64,000 nucleotides of DNA from Streptomyces buecherae. GTDB taxonomy: Bacteria; Actinomycetota; Actinomycetes; Streptomycetales; Streptomycetaceae. The notes beneath the pieces are model-generated. The model worked only from the letters and a program-made list of their open reading frames with translations. It made no database searches and was not told where the DNA came from. The position numbers and the translations under genes are program-made. The stretch spans positions 972,001 through 1,036,000 of the forward strand of contig NZ_CP060404.1 of NCBI RefSeq assembly GCF_014295035.1, read 5' to 3'. Each line of letters opens with the position of its first letter. Position 1 is the first letter of the stretch. Of this stretch, positions 24,819 to 35,871 are shown piece by piece.

Positions 24819-25325
24819 GTGTCGAGCACCATCTGGTTCGCGCCGTGGAAGCCCGGCCCGGCCGACCTCCCCCGGTCGGCGGGGGCGGGGGGCGGCCCGG
24901 TCCTCGTGAGCGTGACCGAGTTCACCGCCCACCGACCGTGGACCGCGCCCGGCGTGGCCCTGGCGGGGCTGGCCCTGCGCCGGTCCTGGGACGGGTTGGA
25001 GGGCGCGGTGGGCCTGTGGCTGTGGGCGGCCTCCGACGTGGCGCGCCCCCGCTCGGGCTCGGTCTCCGTCTGGCGCGACGCGCGGGCCCTGAACGGTTTC
25101 GTGGCCCGCCACGACCACGTACGGATCATGCGCGCGTACCGGGACCGGGGCACCCTGCGCTCGACCAGTTGGCGGGCCACCACCTTCGAGCACGACGCCA
25201 CCCTGCGGGCCGCCCGCTCCCTGCTCACCGGGGAGTCGCCCTGGCCCACCCAGGAAGCGACGACCGACCCCGGGGCCGCGGGGCCGACCCACCCGGGCCA
25301 GTGCTCCGGCCGGGCCGACGCCTGA
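24819..25325 (+). CDS. Small protein of the DUF3291/spheroidene-monooxygenase-like type
   Basis: A 168-residue protein. SVTEFTAHRPWTAPGVALAG, WLWAASDVARPRSGSVSVW and FVARHDHVRIMRAYRDRGTLRSTSW suggest a ferredoxin-like alpha/beta barrel as in DUF3291 or CrtA-like proteins. I recognise the fold pattern only weakly. GTG at 24819 is chosen because AAGGAGG lies five bases upstream. The earlier ATG at 24738 would leave only four bases after operator G. It is the last gene with the shared operator and is followed by a strong hairpin, marking the right edge of the cluster. Confidence 0.6.
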   Translation: MSSTIWFAPWKPGPADLPRSAGAGGGPVLVSVTEFTAHRPWTAPGVALAGLALRRSWDGLEGAVGLWLWAASDVARPRSGSVSVWRDARALNGFVARHDHVRIMRAYRDRGTLRSTSWRATTFEHDATLRAARSLLTGESPWPTQEATTDPGAAGPTHPGQCSGRADA

Positions 25326-25400
25326 CGCGGGCCGGCTCCTCGGCGGCGGACTCGGTCGGCCTTGGCGCCGGGACCGGTCGCGGGGTTACGGGCACACGCC

Positions 25401-25437
25401 CGAGCGGCGCCCGACGGGGTACGTCGGGCGCCGCTCG
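25401..25437. terminator. 15-bp stem hairpin, bidirectional terminator
   Basis: CGAGCGGCGCCCGAC (25401-25415) and its exact complement (25423-25437) flank a 7-base loop. It lies between the convergent cluster-edge gene and the GAPDH gene. Confidence 0.85.
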
Positions 25438-25488
25438 TGAGGGCTGTGCGAGATGGCGGGGCGCGGGATGGCGCGCCGCCGGGTGGGG

Positions 25489-26934
25489 CTAGACCTGCGG
25501 GGCCGGGTAGGTCGGGTACTCCACCCCGGAGACGTGCTGGACGACCCGGATGACCTGGCACGAGTAGCCGAACTCGTTGTCGTACCAGAGGTAGAGGATG
25601 GCGTCGTCGCCCTCGACCTTGGTGGCGCCGGCGTCGACGATCGAGGCGTGGCGCGAGCCGATGAAGTCGCTGGAGACCGCGTCGGGGGCGCTGATGAAGT
25701 CGATCTGACGCTTGAGCGGCGAGGTCAGCGACACGTTGCGCAGGTAGTCCAGGACCTCCTCGCGGGTGGTCTCGCGCGCCAGTCGCAGGCTCAGGATCGC
25801 GATCGACACGTCCGGCACCGGGACGCGGATCGAGCTGCCGGTGATCCGCGCGTTGAGGTCGGGCAGCGCCTTGGCGACGGCCGAGGCGGCGCCGGTCTCG
25901 GTGATGACCATGTTGAGCGCGGCGGAACGACCACGTCGGTCGGACTTGTGGTAGTTGTCCAGCAGGTTCTGGTCGTTGGTGAACGAGTGGACGGTCTCCA
26001 CGTGGCCGCGCAGCACGCCGTACTCGTCCGCCATCGCCTTCAGCGGCGGGACGATCGCGTTGGTGGTGCACGACGCGCAGGACAGGATCCGCTCGTCCGG
26101 CTTGACCGTGTCGTGGTTGACGCCGTGCACGATGTTGGGGACGTCGCCCTTGCCCGGCGCGGTCAGCACGACCTTGGCGACGCCGGGGCGCAGGTGCTGC
26201 GAGAGGCCCGCGCGGTCGCGCCACTTGCCCGTGTTGTCCACGAGGATGGCGTCCTTGATGCCGTACGCCGTGTAGTCCACCGAGGACGGGTCGTCGGCGT
26301 AGATCAGCTTGATCTCGTTGCCGTTGGCGATGATCTTGCTGTTCGCCTCGTCAACGGTGATCGTGCCCTGGAACTGGCCGTGGATGGAGTCCCGGCGCAG
26401 CAGCGACGCGCGCTTGACGATGTCCTGGCCCGCTCCCTTGCGGACCACGATGGCGCGCAGCCGCAGGCCGTTGCCCGAGCCGGCCTTCTCGATGAGGAGG
26501 CGGGCGATGAGGCGGCCGATGCGGCCGAAGCCGTAGAGGACGACGTCGCGCGGCTCCCGGCACTCGATCTTGTTGTCGCCGGTGGCCCCGGCGACGGCTT
26601 CAGCGGTGAACTCCGCCACCGACAGACCACGGTCGTCGGTGCGGTACAGCGCGGCGAGCATGCCGATGTCGATCTGGGAAGGGCCGAGATCGAGCGCGGC
26701 GAGCGCCTGGAGGAACGGCAGCGTCTCGGTGACCGAGAGCTCCTCACCGGCGATCTGCCGAGCGAATCGATGCGTCTTCAGGATGCTGACGACCGATTTG
26801 TTCACCAGGGAGCGGCTGTGCAGCAGGACGGTGACGTCCCGCTCGCGCTGCAGCTTCCCGATGATCGGGATCATCGACTCCGCGATCTCCTCGCGGTTCT
26901 TCCAGTCAGTGAACGAGTCCTCATTGACAGTCAC
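25489..26934 (-). CDS. Glyceraldehyde-3-phosphate dehydrogenase, N-terminally extended form
   Basis: A 481-residue GAPDH, about 140 residues longer than the usual enzyme. The extra N-terminus (about 1-125) is helical and of unknown role. The NAD-binding YGFGRIGRL begins near residue 134, the catalytic cysteine is in SCASCTTNAI, and the C-terminal WYDNEFGYS is conserved. This extended type is known in Streptomyces as a second GAPDH beside the glycolytic one. The start is GTG in GTGACTGTCAATGAG. It is convergent with the cluster and appears not to be part of it. Confidence 0.92.
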   Translation of the reverse strand: MTVNEDSFTDWKNREEIAESMIPIIGKLQRERDVTVLLHSRSLVNKSVVSILKTHRFARQIAGEELSVTETLPFLQALAALDLGPSQIDIGMLAALYRTDDRGLSVAEFTAEAVAGATGDNKIECREPRDVVLYGFGRIGRLIARLLIEKAGSGNGLRLRAIVVRKGAGQDIVKRASLLRRDSIHGQFQGTITVDEANSKIIANGNEIKLIYADDPSSVDYTAYGIKDAILVDNTGKWRDRAGLSQHLRPGVAKVVLTAPGKGDVPNIVHGVNHDTVKPDERILSCASCTTNAIVPPLKAMADEYGVLRGHVETVHSFTNDQNLLDNYHKSDRRGRSAALNMVITETGAASAVAKALPDLNARITGSSIRVPVPDVSIAILSLRLARETTREEVLDYLRNVSLTSPLKRQIDFISAPDAVSSDFIGSRHASIVDAGATKVEGDDAILYLWYDNEFGYSCQVIRVVQHVSGVEYPTYPAPQV

Positions 26935-27866
26935 AGATTTATCTTTCGAGCTAGGCGGTGCTCACATGTTAGCCCTCCGCCGTTTGGCTGGTTCATTCGG
27001 TGCTAGTGACATGCGCCATGCCGCCGCGCAGCCGCCTCTCGCGTACGGCGTACGGGGCGCGTACGGCGTACCAGGCTGGTGAGAGCGCCACACTCGGGCC
27101 GGCCGGGGCTCTCGCCGCAGCGGCCGGCGGTGCGCCTGAGGTGCGCGCGGTGCGCGCGGTGCGCGCGCGAAGCCTGGGGCGACCGGTTTCGGTTGGTCGC
27201 CGGCGCTCGGGTACGTGGGGTGGGCTCGGGCGGCGGGTCGAGGGCGCCGGGGCACTGGTCCCCAAGCGGGAAGTCCGCGTCCGGCGCCACGGAGACGCCG
27301 CCGTTGGTACCCAGCACGAAAAGCGTGCCAGGCCGAGCGGCGGGGGCCGTGCGACTGAGGCTTCCGATGACCTGGGGCAGGACGCCGACCTTGCTCGTCA
27401 TGGCGTGAGCCCTTCCTCGTCGACGGCCCCGACCCTGGGCAGAAGACTCGGGGAGGGGGCCCGAAACGCCACCGCGCCGCTGACGTCCATCGGGTACGGC
27501 GCCGAGCCCGCCCAGCAGCCGGTGGCTCCCCACGTGCCGCGGATCACCGGGCAGCAGCGACTCCGCCGGTGCTCCCCTCCGCCGTCCCCACGCCGTACGC
27601 GATCGACCGCGGAGCCGTCGTCTCCCGCATCGGTCACCCCACCAACTACGCTCCCCCACAAGGACATTGCCGGCTGTAGCCGGATGTCGGGCGCGGCGGG
27701 ACGGCCTGGTGCGGTGACCGGTGGCGGTCACGACGCCGGGCGGCCCGCCGGGCGCGGCGCCGCCCCGACGGCGGGTGCCTGCCGTCGGGGGCGCGGCCCG
27801 GGCGTGCGCGGGGCGCGCCCGGGTGCCGGGCGCGCCCCGGCTGGCGCCGCGCGCGGGGGCGGGTGC
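26935..27866. other. Mostly gene-free stretch between GAPDH and LuxR-type regulator
   Basis: An AT-rich patch directly upstream of the GAPDH start (26935-27000) probably holds its promoter. The rest is GC-rich. One minus-strand frame starting at 27401 has a good GGAAGGG site and begins MTSKVGVLPQVIGSL, then degenerates into Arg/Ala/His-rich sequence ending at 27003. It may be a decayed gene. No other support for coding was seen. Confidence 0.5.
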
Positions 27867-28721
27867 TCAGGAGCCGCCGGGTACCGAGGGCAGGAGTCCC
27901 AGCTCCACGGCCCGAGCGCCGGCCTGGAAGCGCGAGTTGGCCCCCAGCTCGCGGATGATCTCGGCGACGTACCGGCGGTAGGTACGCACCGAGATGCTGA
28001 GCCCCCGGGCCGCCGCCTCGTCGGTGCGTCCCGAGCTGAGGGCCAGCAGTATCTGGCGGGCCGTGTCGCTGCGCACGTGGTCGCTGAGCCGCCGGTAGTC
28101 GGCGAGGGTGGGGCTGTTCGTCCAGGAGACCTGGAAGAGCGCCCGCAGGTTGCGCAGTACGTCGGGGGCGCGCACCACGGCGAGGCCGCCGATCGACGGG
28201 CCGGTGCGCGACCAGGCCACGCCCACGGTCCCGTCGGCGAGCACCGCTTCGTGCAGCGACTCGCGGACCAGGCGCACGCGCACGTCGGGCGCGTAGGTGT
28301 CGAGCAGTTCCATGAAGAAACGGTGCTCCAGCAGGGCCATCCCGGCCAGCAGCCGGACCTCGACGCCCCGCGTAGCGGCCTGTCCGAGTCGCGGGACGAG
28401 CCGGGCGGCTTCGCCGTCGCCGCATTCGGAGAGGATGACGACCAGCGACCGCTCCGCCGCGTCGATCGCGCGGGCCACGGCCCCGGCGCCCTCGGCGGGG
28501 TCCAGTGTGGCCAGGAGTTGTTCGTCGGCATCGCGTCGATCGGCGACGGATTCGAAGAGTCCGCGGGTCCGCACCGCCGTTCGCTCTCGCCCAGCGGCGG
28601 GCATTCGGCCCGCCGTGGGTAATTCCGCGCCGCCGGGACGCCGTGGGCCGGGAACGGTGGGGTCAGGGCCTCCGGAGGAATCCGTAGCGCCGTTGACTTC
28701 ATTGACAGAGATGCTTGGCAC
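27867..28721 (-). CDS. LuxR-type HTH regulator
   Basis: A 284-residue regulator. The C-terminal HTH is ALSSGRTDEAAARGLSISVR with TYRRYVAEIIRELGA following (about residues 222-260), as in LuxR/NarL-type proteins. The middle part (AERSLVVILSECGDGEAARL, then GVEVRLLAGMALLEHRFFMELL) resembles the phospholipase-D-like sensor region common in Streptomyces orphan LuxR proteins. The GTG at 28721 follows AGGGGGAG with good spacing; longer frames upstream have no comparable site. No cognate kinase is adjacent. Confidence 0.8.
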   Translation of the reverse strand: MPSISVNEVNGATDSSGGPDPTVPGPRRPGGAELPTAGRMPAAGRERTAVRTRGLFESVADRRDADEQLLATLDPAEGAGAVARAIDAAERSLVVILSECGDGEAARLVPRLGQAATRGVEVRLLAGMALLEHRFFMELLDTYAPDVRVRLVRESLHEAVLADGTVGVAWSRTGPSIGGLAVVRAPDVLRNLRALFQVSWTNSPTLADYRRLSDHVRSDTARQILLALSSGRTDEAAARGLSISVRTYRRYVAEIIRELGANSRFQAGARAVELGLLPSVPGGS

Positions 28722-29782
28722 AGCTCCCCCTAAAACATGGCCATTTCTTCGCCGCAACGTTCCGTTGCCGAGGTAGGGCCACCGTCTCGGACGCATTCCG
28801 GGGTGCGGGGTCCCATGAAGAGAAGGGGCGCGAGTTGACCGGCCGCCCGGTTTTCGCATTGCGGCAGGACCACGTTCACACTTCCCCCGCTCCGCACGCA
28901 TGCCATTCACGGAGAGCACGACCGGTAGTTGCCGTGACCATTTCCGCAAACCCCCTCACCATGGCGGCGACGCTACTCAGCGAATATATGAAAAGTCAAA
29001 TACTTCGCCGCGCGGCAGAAATACCTGCCGAATAACATGCGATCGGGCAGCTCGAATAGCCGCCGACACACCACACCGCAAGGCGTTCGATCATCCGGCG
29101 CAATCGCTCGCGACGCGGCGTTCACGGCATTCACGACAGGCCCGCCGAGCACGACGGGGCAGCTCCGTACGTGCTTACGTGAGTGGACGCGTAGGACGAC
29201 TCCCATTGGCTCGAAGGGCACGTTCCGAGAATTTCCCCCGTCAACTGGCGAAAGATCGGGAACACCGATGACCATCCGGTTCGCGGAGCACGTTCCGGCC
29301 GCCTCGCTTTCCGTAACCAGGCCGCGTGGAAGACGCCCCGCCCGGGGCGTCCGAGTGGCGTTCAATTGCACTCTGCCGAGCCCGCTCCCATGGAAACAAG
29401 GGTGGGATAAGGGCCGAAAATGCGCCTACCAAACTGCCCGAACGGGCGCTGAAACCCACCCGTTGCGAGGAATGACGCCGAGCTGGGTTCCGCTTTTTGC
29501 CCGAACCGGGCAGCCAGGGCGGGGGAACGGACACAGTCCCCCTCCGAAAAGAGAGTGACATACCTCACACTCGCCAGGGCCCTCCCCGCTGAGCTGGGCT
29601 TTTGTCAAAACGGACGGTGACAGAAAGCTGTCACAAACTGTCACCGCAGCGGACTGACCACCACACCGCGCGCCACACGGTGCTCACACACCACTCACGA
29701 GCCGCCCGTTCGACGCCCGTTCCCAGGCCCCGCGCTTCCGCCCGCGGCACCCGACCCGGGCCCGGGTCGGATACCGGAAGGC
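28722..29782. other. Gene-free stretch of about 1.1 kb with regulatory repeats
   Basis: Contains an AT-rich patch at 28970-29035 with a short hairpin (CGGCAG at 29013-29018 and CTGCCG at 29025-29030) and the CTGTCAC repeat cluster at 29616-29645. Open frames here are short or lack usable starts and domains. I see no supported gene. Confidence 0.5.
29616..29645. promoter_or_regulatory. Triple CTGTCAC element upstream of the AraC gene
   Basis: GGTGACAG (29616-29623), CTGTCAC (29628-29634) and CTGTCACC (29638-29645) form one inverted and one direct repetition within 30 bases. The first and third are exact inverted repeats. The element lies about 140 bases before the AraC-type gene and could be an autoregulatory operator. 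Confidence 0.5.
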
Positions 29783-30655
29783 GTGAGTGCCTCACACATC
29801 AAGCCGCACCCTCGGTGCCCGCACGGCAGCGGGACCGACCTCGACCACGCGGTGGTCGAGCGGTCCGTGGAGCGCGCCGCGGGCACCTCCGACCTCGCTC
29901 CGCCACCGGCGGGCCCGCCGCCGCACGTCCTCGTGGTGCACACGGGGCGCTCGACCAACCTGCGCTGGTCGGCGGACGGCACCCCGCGCAGGGAGCGGTT
30001 CCACATGGGCGAGGCGCTGGTCAACCCGGCCCACTGGGCGTCGCGACCGCGCTGGCAGGACGATGTGGAACTGCTGCTCCTGGGCATCGAACCCGAGTGG
30101 CTGGAGAAGCTGGCGGCCGAGGGCGGGGCCACCGGCAAGGTCGAGCTGGTCCCGCGCTACCACTTCACCGATCCCCTGCTGCGGACGCTGCTGGAGCGGC
30201 TGGTGGCCGAGTACGCCGGCCCCGGCCCCGTGGACCCGTTGTACGCGCAGTCGCTGGTGCAGGCCGCCGCGGCGGTGGTGTTGCGCGTCGCGGGCCAGGG
30301 CGGGTCCGCCACGGCCCGGGCCGGCGGCCTGACGCCGCGCCGGCTGGCCGAGGTGGTGGACTTCATCCACGCGCACCTGGCCCGCCGGGTCACGCTGGCG
30401 GAGCTGGCCGCCGTGGCGGGGGTGAGCGAGTCGCACTTCACCCGGGCCTTCAAGGCGTCGACCGGCGACTCCCCCCACCAGTACGTGCTCCAGCGGCGCC
30501 TTGAGCACGCGCGGCGCGAGCTCGTACGGACCGACCGGCCGATCGCGGAGATCGCGGCCGAGGCGGGGTTCGCCGACCAGAGCCACCTGACCCGGACCAT
30601 GCGCCGGCACGACGGAGCCACGCCGCGCCTCCTGCGCCACGACGGGGGCCGCTGA
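29783..30655 (+). CDS. AraC-family transcriptional regulator
   Basis: A 290-residue regulator with an N-terminal cupin-like sensor region (about 40-150; GRSTNLRWSADG, FHMGEALVNPAHWAS) and a C-terminal pair of HTHs (about 190-285). The first is VTLAELAAVAGVSESHFTRA and the second IAEIAAEAGFADQSHLTRTM. The GTG start has GGAAGG upstream and sits in a small palindrome GTGAG-TGC-CTCAC. The downstream SDR gene on the same strand, 182 bases away, is a plausible target. Confidence 0.9.
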   Translation: MSASHIKPHPRCPHGSGTDLDHAVVERSVERAAGTSDLAPPPAGPPPHVLVVHTGRSTNLRWSADGTPRRERFHMGEALVNPAHWASRPRWQDDVELLLLGIEPEWLEKLAAEGGATGKVELVPRYHFTDPLLRTLLERLVAEYAGPGPVDPLYAQSLVQAAAAVVLRVAGQGGSATARAGGLTPRRLAEVVDFIHAHLARRVTLAELAAVAGVSESHFTRAFKASTGDSPHQYVLQRRLEHARRELVRTDRPIAEIAAEAGFADQSHLTRTMRRHDGATPRLLRHDGGR

Positions 30656-30837
30656 CCCCGCCCGCCCGCGTCGTGGCAGCGGGTCGTCGTCGGCCCGGGC
30701 GCGCGGTCGTGAGTGGTTCGTTCCACCGATGAGCGGAACGTTCAAGATCGATCCGTGCGGTCGCGGCGAGGCTGGGGGCGTGGCACGGTCGGCATCCACC
30801 GGCCTGTCCCTCCCAGCCACTCCCCCAGGAGGCCGTC

Positions 30838-31602
30838 ATGGTCAACACCCCGGACACGACACTCAACGGCAAGGTCGCCTTCGTCGGCGGCGCCTCGCGC
30901 AACCTCGGCGGGCTGATCAGCACCACGCTGGGCGCCTCGGGCGCCCGCGTCGCCGTGCACTACAACAGCGCGTCCTCGCGGGCATCGGCCGAGGAGGTCG
31001 CCGAGCGGATCAACGCCGGCGCGGGCGAGGCGTTCACCCTCCAGGCCGACCTGACCCGGGTGAGCGAGGTCGAGCGGGCCTTCGACGAGGTCCTTGGGCG
31101 CTTCGGCACGCTCGACATCAGCGTCAACACCGCCGGCATGGTGCTCAAGAAGCCACTGACGGAGATCACCGAGGAGGAGTACGACCGGATGTTCGCGGTC
31201 AACTCCAAGGCCGCGTTCTTCGTCATGCGCGAGGCGGCCCGCCGCATCGCGGACGGCGGCAAGATCATCACGATCCTCACCTCGCTGCTCGCCGCGTACA
31301 CCGGCCTGTACTCGTCGTACGCGGGCAGCAAGGCCCCGGTCGAGCACTTCGCACGGGCCCTGTCGAAGGAGTTGTTCGGCCGGAACATCTCGGTCAACAA
31401 CCTCGCCCCCGGGCCGATGGACACCCCGTTCTTCTACCCCGCCGAGGACGAGGACGCCATCGCCTTCCACAAGTCCTCCGCCATGAACGGCGACCTCACG
31501 AAGATCGAGGACATCGTGCCCTGGGTGCGGCTGCTGCTCACCGACGGCTGGTGGGCCAACGGCCAGACCCTCTTCCTCAACGGCGGCTACACCACCCGCT
31601 GA
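30838..31602 (+). CDS. Short-chain dehydrogenase/reductase (SDR)
   Basis: A 254-residue classical SDR. The glycine motif is modified to GGASRNLGG, and NTAG, the catalytic Y in YSSYAGSKA with its lysine, and NNLAPGPMDTPF are all present. It is 3-oxoacyl-ACP-reductase-like, but the substrate is unknown. AGGAGG lies about 7 bases before the ATG. It follows the AraC-type gene and converges with the LysR gene. Confidence 0.88.
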   Translation: MVNTPDTTLNGKVAFVGGASRNLGGLISTTLGASGARVAVHYNSASSRASAEEVAERINAGAGEAFTLQADLTRVSEVERAFDEVLGRFGTLDISVNTAGMVLKKPLTEITEEEYDRMFAVNSKAAFFVMREAARRIADGGKIITILTSLLAAYTGLYSSYAGSKAPVEHFARALSKELFGRNISVNNLAPGPMDTPFFYPAEDEDAIAFHKSSAMNGDLTKIEDIVPWVRLLLTDGWWANGQTLFLNGGYTTR

Positions 31603-31657
31603 CCGATCGACGCCCGGCCCGGGAACGCGGCGGCCCAGGACACGCGCGCCTCCCGGG

Positions 31658-32569
31658 TCAACCGGGCCCCGCCCCGCCGGGGTCGGCGGGCGCCGGGCGG
31701 GGGGCGCGGGTCCGGTAGTGGTCGGCGGCGATGCGGACGAAGGAGCGTACGAGCGGCGTGGGGCGCTCCGCCCGCCAGGCGATGACCAACCGGCTCGGCG
31801 GCGCGTCGGTCAGCGGGACCACCGTGAGCCCCGCGGGCAGGGCGTGGCCGAGCGGAGCCAGGCCCACCGAGCCGCTCCACAGCACGGACTGCAGGCACTC
31901 GTGGACGGTGCGCACGACGGGGCCCGGCCGACGCCGTTCCGGCTCGCTCGTCGCGGCCCAGAACGCCTGCCACGCCGGGTCGGTGCCGTCCGGGAAGCGG
32001 AACCACGGGCGGTCGGCGACGTCGGCCAGGCACACCTGGTCGCGGCCGGCCAGCGGGTCGTCGGCGCGCAGGACCACTCCGACCGGGTCCGAGCCCAGCA
32101 CGTGGGTGGCGATGCCGTCGCTCGCGAACGGCGCCCGGGTCAGGGCCACGTCCACGAGGCCGGCGCGCAGCCCGGCCGTCGGATCGGCGAAGTCGGCCTC
32201 GCGGACGGCGACGCGTACACCGGGGTGCCGGTCCCGGAACGCGGCGGCCAGCGCCGCGCCGGTCTGCTCGACGCTGTCGGCGAGGGTGCCCAGCGTCACG
32301 GTGGCCGCCCCGGCCGCGGCGACCACCCGGGCGCGGGCCCGTTCGGCCTGTGCCAGCAGGGCCCGCGCCTCCTCGTACAGCAGCGCGCCGGCGGGGGTGA
32401 GGGCCACGCCGCCGGGCGAGCGGCGCAGCAGGGCGCAGCCGAGGTCGGTCTCCAACCGCTGGATGGCCCGGCTCAGCGGGGGCTGGGTCATCTGGAGGCG
32501 CGCGGCGGCCCTGCCGAAGTGGAGTTCCTCGGCCACCGACACGAAGTAGCGCAACGTGCGTAGCTCCAT
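31658..32569 (-). CDS. LysR-family transcriptional regulator
   Basis: A 303-residue LysR protein. The N-terminal winged HTH (MELRTLRYFVSVAEELHFGR, then AAARLQMTQPPLSRAIQRLE) is canonical. The effector-binding domain follows from about residue 90. ATG start at 32569. It is divergent from the MBL-fold gene starting at 32724, the usual arrangement between a LysR regulator and its target. Confidence 0.92.
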   Translation of the reverse strand: MELRTLRYFVSVAEELHFGRAAARLQMTQPPLSRAIQRLETDLGCALLRRSPGGVALTPAGALLYEEARALLAQAERARARVVAAAGAATVTLGTLADSVEQTGAALAAAFRDRHPGVRVAVREADFADPTAGLRAGLVDVALTRAPFASDGIATHVLGSDPVGVVLRADDPLAGRDQVCLADVADRPWFRFPDGTDPAWQAFWAATSEPERRRPGPVVRTVHECLQSVLWSGSVGLAPLGHALPAGLTVVPLTDAPPSRLVIAWRAERPTPLVRSFVRIAADHYRTRAPRPAPADPGGAGPG

Positions 32570-32723
32570 CAGCGGCGACGATACCCGTACGGCATGGGGC
32601 ATGCCCGATCGGTGTTGGACGCCCCGGTGGGCGAGGCGGTGGACTGGGTCGGGCCGGAACCGCCGGCCGACCGCGTCCGCGACCCGGGCGCCCCCGTCAC
32701 CGCCCCGCACCCCAGGAGTCCCC

Positions 32724-33626
32724 GTGTCCGATGCCGTGTTGTCCGCCTCGTCCGAGCCCCTCGTCCATGTCGCGGGCGCCCGGGAGATCGCCCGGGATGT
32801 GCTGGTCATCCCGGACCGGCGGGTGCGACTGGTGCCCAACATCGGCCTGATCGGCGGCGAGCACTCGGTGCTGGTGGTCGACACGGGCCTGGGGCCGGGC
32901 AACGCGCGACGGGTGCTGGACTTCGCGCTCGACTACGCCGGGGGGCGCGAGCTGTACCTGACGACCACGCACTTCCACCCGGAACACGCCTACGGGGCGC
33001 AGGTCTTCGCCGGGGCGGCGACGTACCTGGTCAACCGGGCCCAGGCCGAGGACCTCACGGTGAAGGGCGCCGGTTACCTGGAGATGTTCCGGGGGCTCGG
33101 CGAGCCCGTGGCGCGCCAGCTCGCCGGCGTCGAACTCCCCCGGCCCGACGTCGTCTACGGCCAGGCCCACCGCCTGGACCTGGGCGGCCGGGTGGTGCAC
33201 CTGCAGGCCACGGGCCGGGCCCACAGCAGGGGCGACCAGGTGGTGACGGTGCCGGACGTGGGGGTGATGTTCACCGGGGACCTGGTGGAGGCCCGGCAGT
33301 TCGCGATCTTCCCGTGGTTCCCGCCGCACGACATCGACGTGTCGGGCACCCGTTGGCTGGCGGTCGTGCGGCGCCTGGCGGCCGAGGCGCCGCGCGTCGT
33401 GGTCCCCGGCCACGGCGAGGTCGGCGGCCCGCGACTGCTGGCCGACGTGCGTGACTACCTGCAACTCCTGTGGGACGAGACGTGGATGCGGCGCGCCGGG
33501 GCCGCCAGCGAGCAGACGCACGTCGAGGAGATCGAGGCGCTGATGGTCCAGCGGCACCCGGACTGGTCCGGCCGCGAGTGGATTGCGAAGGGCGTCGCGT
33601 GCCTGTGCGCCGAGCACACCGGCTGA
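32724..33626 (+). CDS. Metallo-beta-lactamase-fold hydrolase
   Basis: A 300-residue MBL-superfamily protein. The metal motif is TTHFHPEHAYG (HxHxEH, with Glu where Asp is usual), then GRAHSRGD, the bridging Asp in MFTGDLVE and the final His in VPGHGEVGG. These indicate a dinuclear metal hydrolase of the quinoprotein-relay/B3-like type. GTG start with CAGGAG upstream. It is divergent from the LysR gene, which probably regulates it. Confidence 0.88.
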   Translation: MSDAVLSASSEPLVHVAGAREIARDVLVIPDRRVRLVPNIGLIGGEHSVLVVDTGLGPGNARRVLDFALDYAGGRELYLTTTHFHPEHAYGAQVFAGAATYLVNRAQAEDLTVKGAGYLEMFRGLGEPVARQLAGVELPRPDVVYGQAHRLDLGGRVVHLQATGRAHSRGDQVVTVPDVGVMFTGDLVEARQFAIFPWFPPHDIDVSGTRWLAVVRRLAAEAPRVVVPGHGEVGGPRLLADVRDYLQLLWDETWMRRAGAASEQTHVEEIEALMVQRHPDWSGREWIAKGVACLCAEHTG

Positions 33627-33759
33627 CCGCCGCGTACGCCCCCGGGCGCGGGTCGCGGGGCCGCTCGTTGGGCGCCCCCGCAACCACGCGGTGACGGGCT
33701 GTTCTACAGTGCCAAGGTCAGTACCGTCACCTGGTGGCCCGAAAAGGAAAAAACGGATT

Positions 33760-35739
<1,980 letters not shown>

Positions 35740-35776
35740 GCCAGCCCGCGAGCCGCTGACCCGGGTCCGACCGCCG

Positions 35777-35823
35777 CGCCGCCCCGCGAGCCCCTCCCAC
35801 CGGAGGGCGCCCGCGGGGCGGCG
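35777..35823. terminator. Hairpin terminator after htpG
   Basis: CGCCGCCCCGCG (35777-35788) pairs with CGCGGGGCGGCG (35812-35823). A nested small stem (CCCTCC with GGAGGG) lies in the loop. It starts 38 bases after the htpG stop. Confidence 0.75.
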
Positions 35824-35871
35824 TCGTGTACCGGCTCGCGTCGGACGGGGCGGATGGTCGACCCTACGGGG

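Noticed and set aside
27003..27401. Minus-strand frame starting MTSKVGVLPQVIGSL with a good ribosome-binding site
   Set aside because: The first 50 or so residues look protein-like but the rest is low-complexity, and no family is recognised. Mentioned only as part of the intergenic entry.
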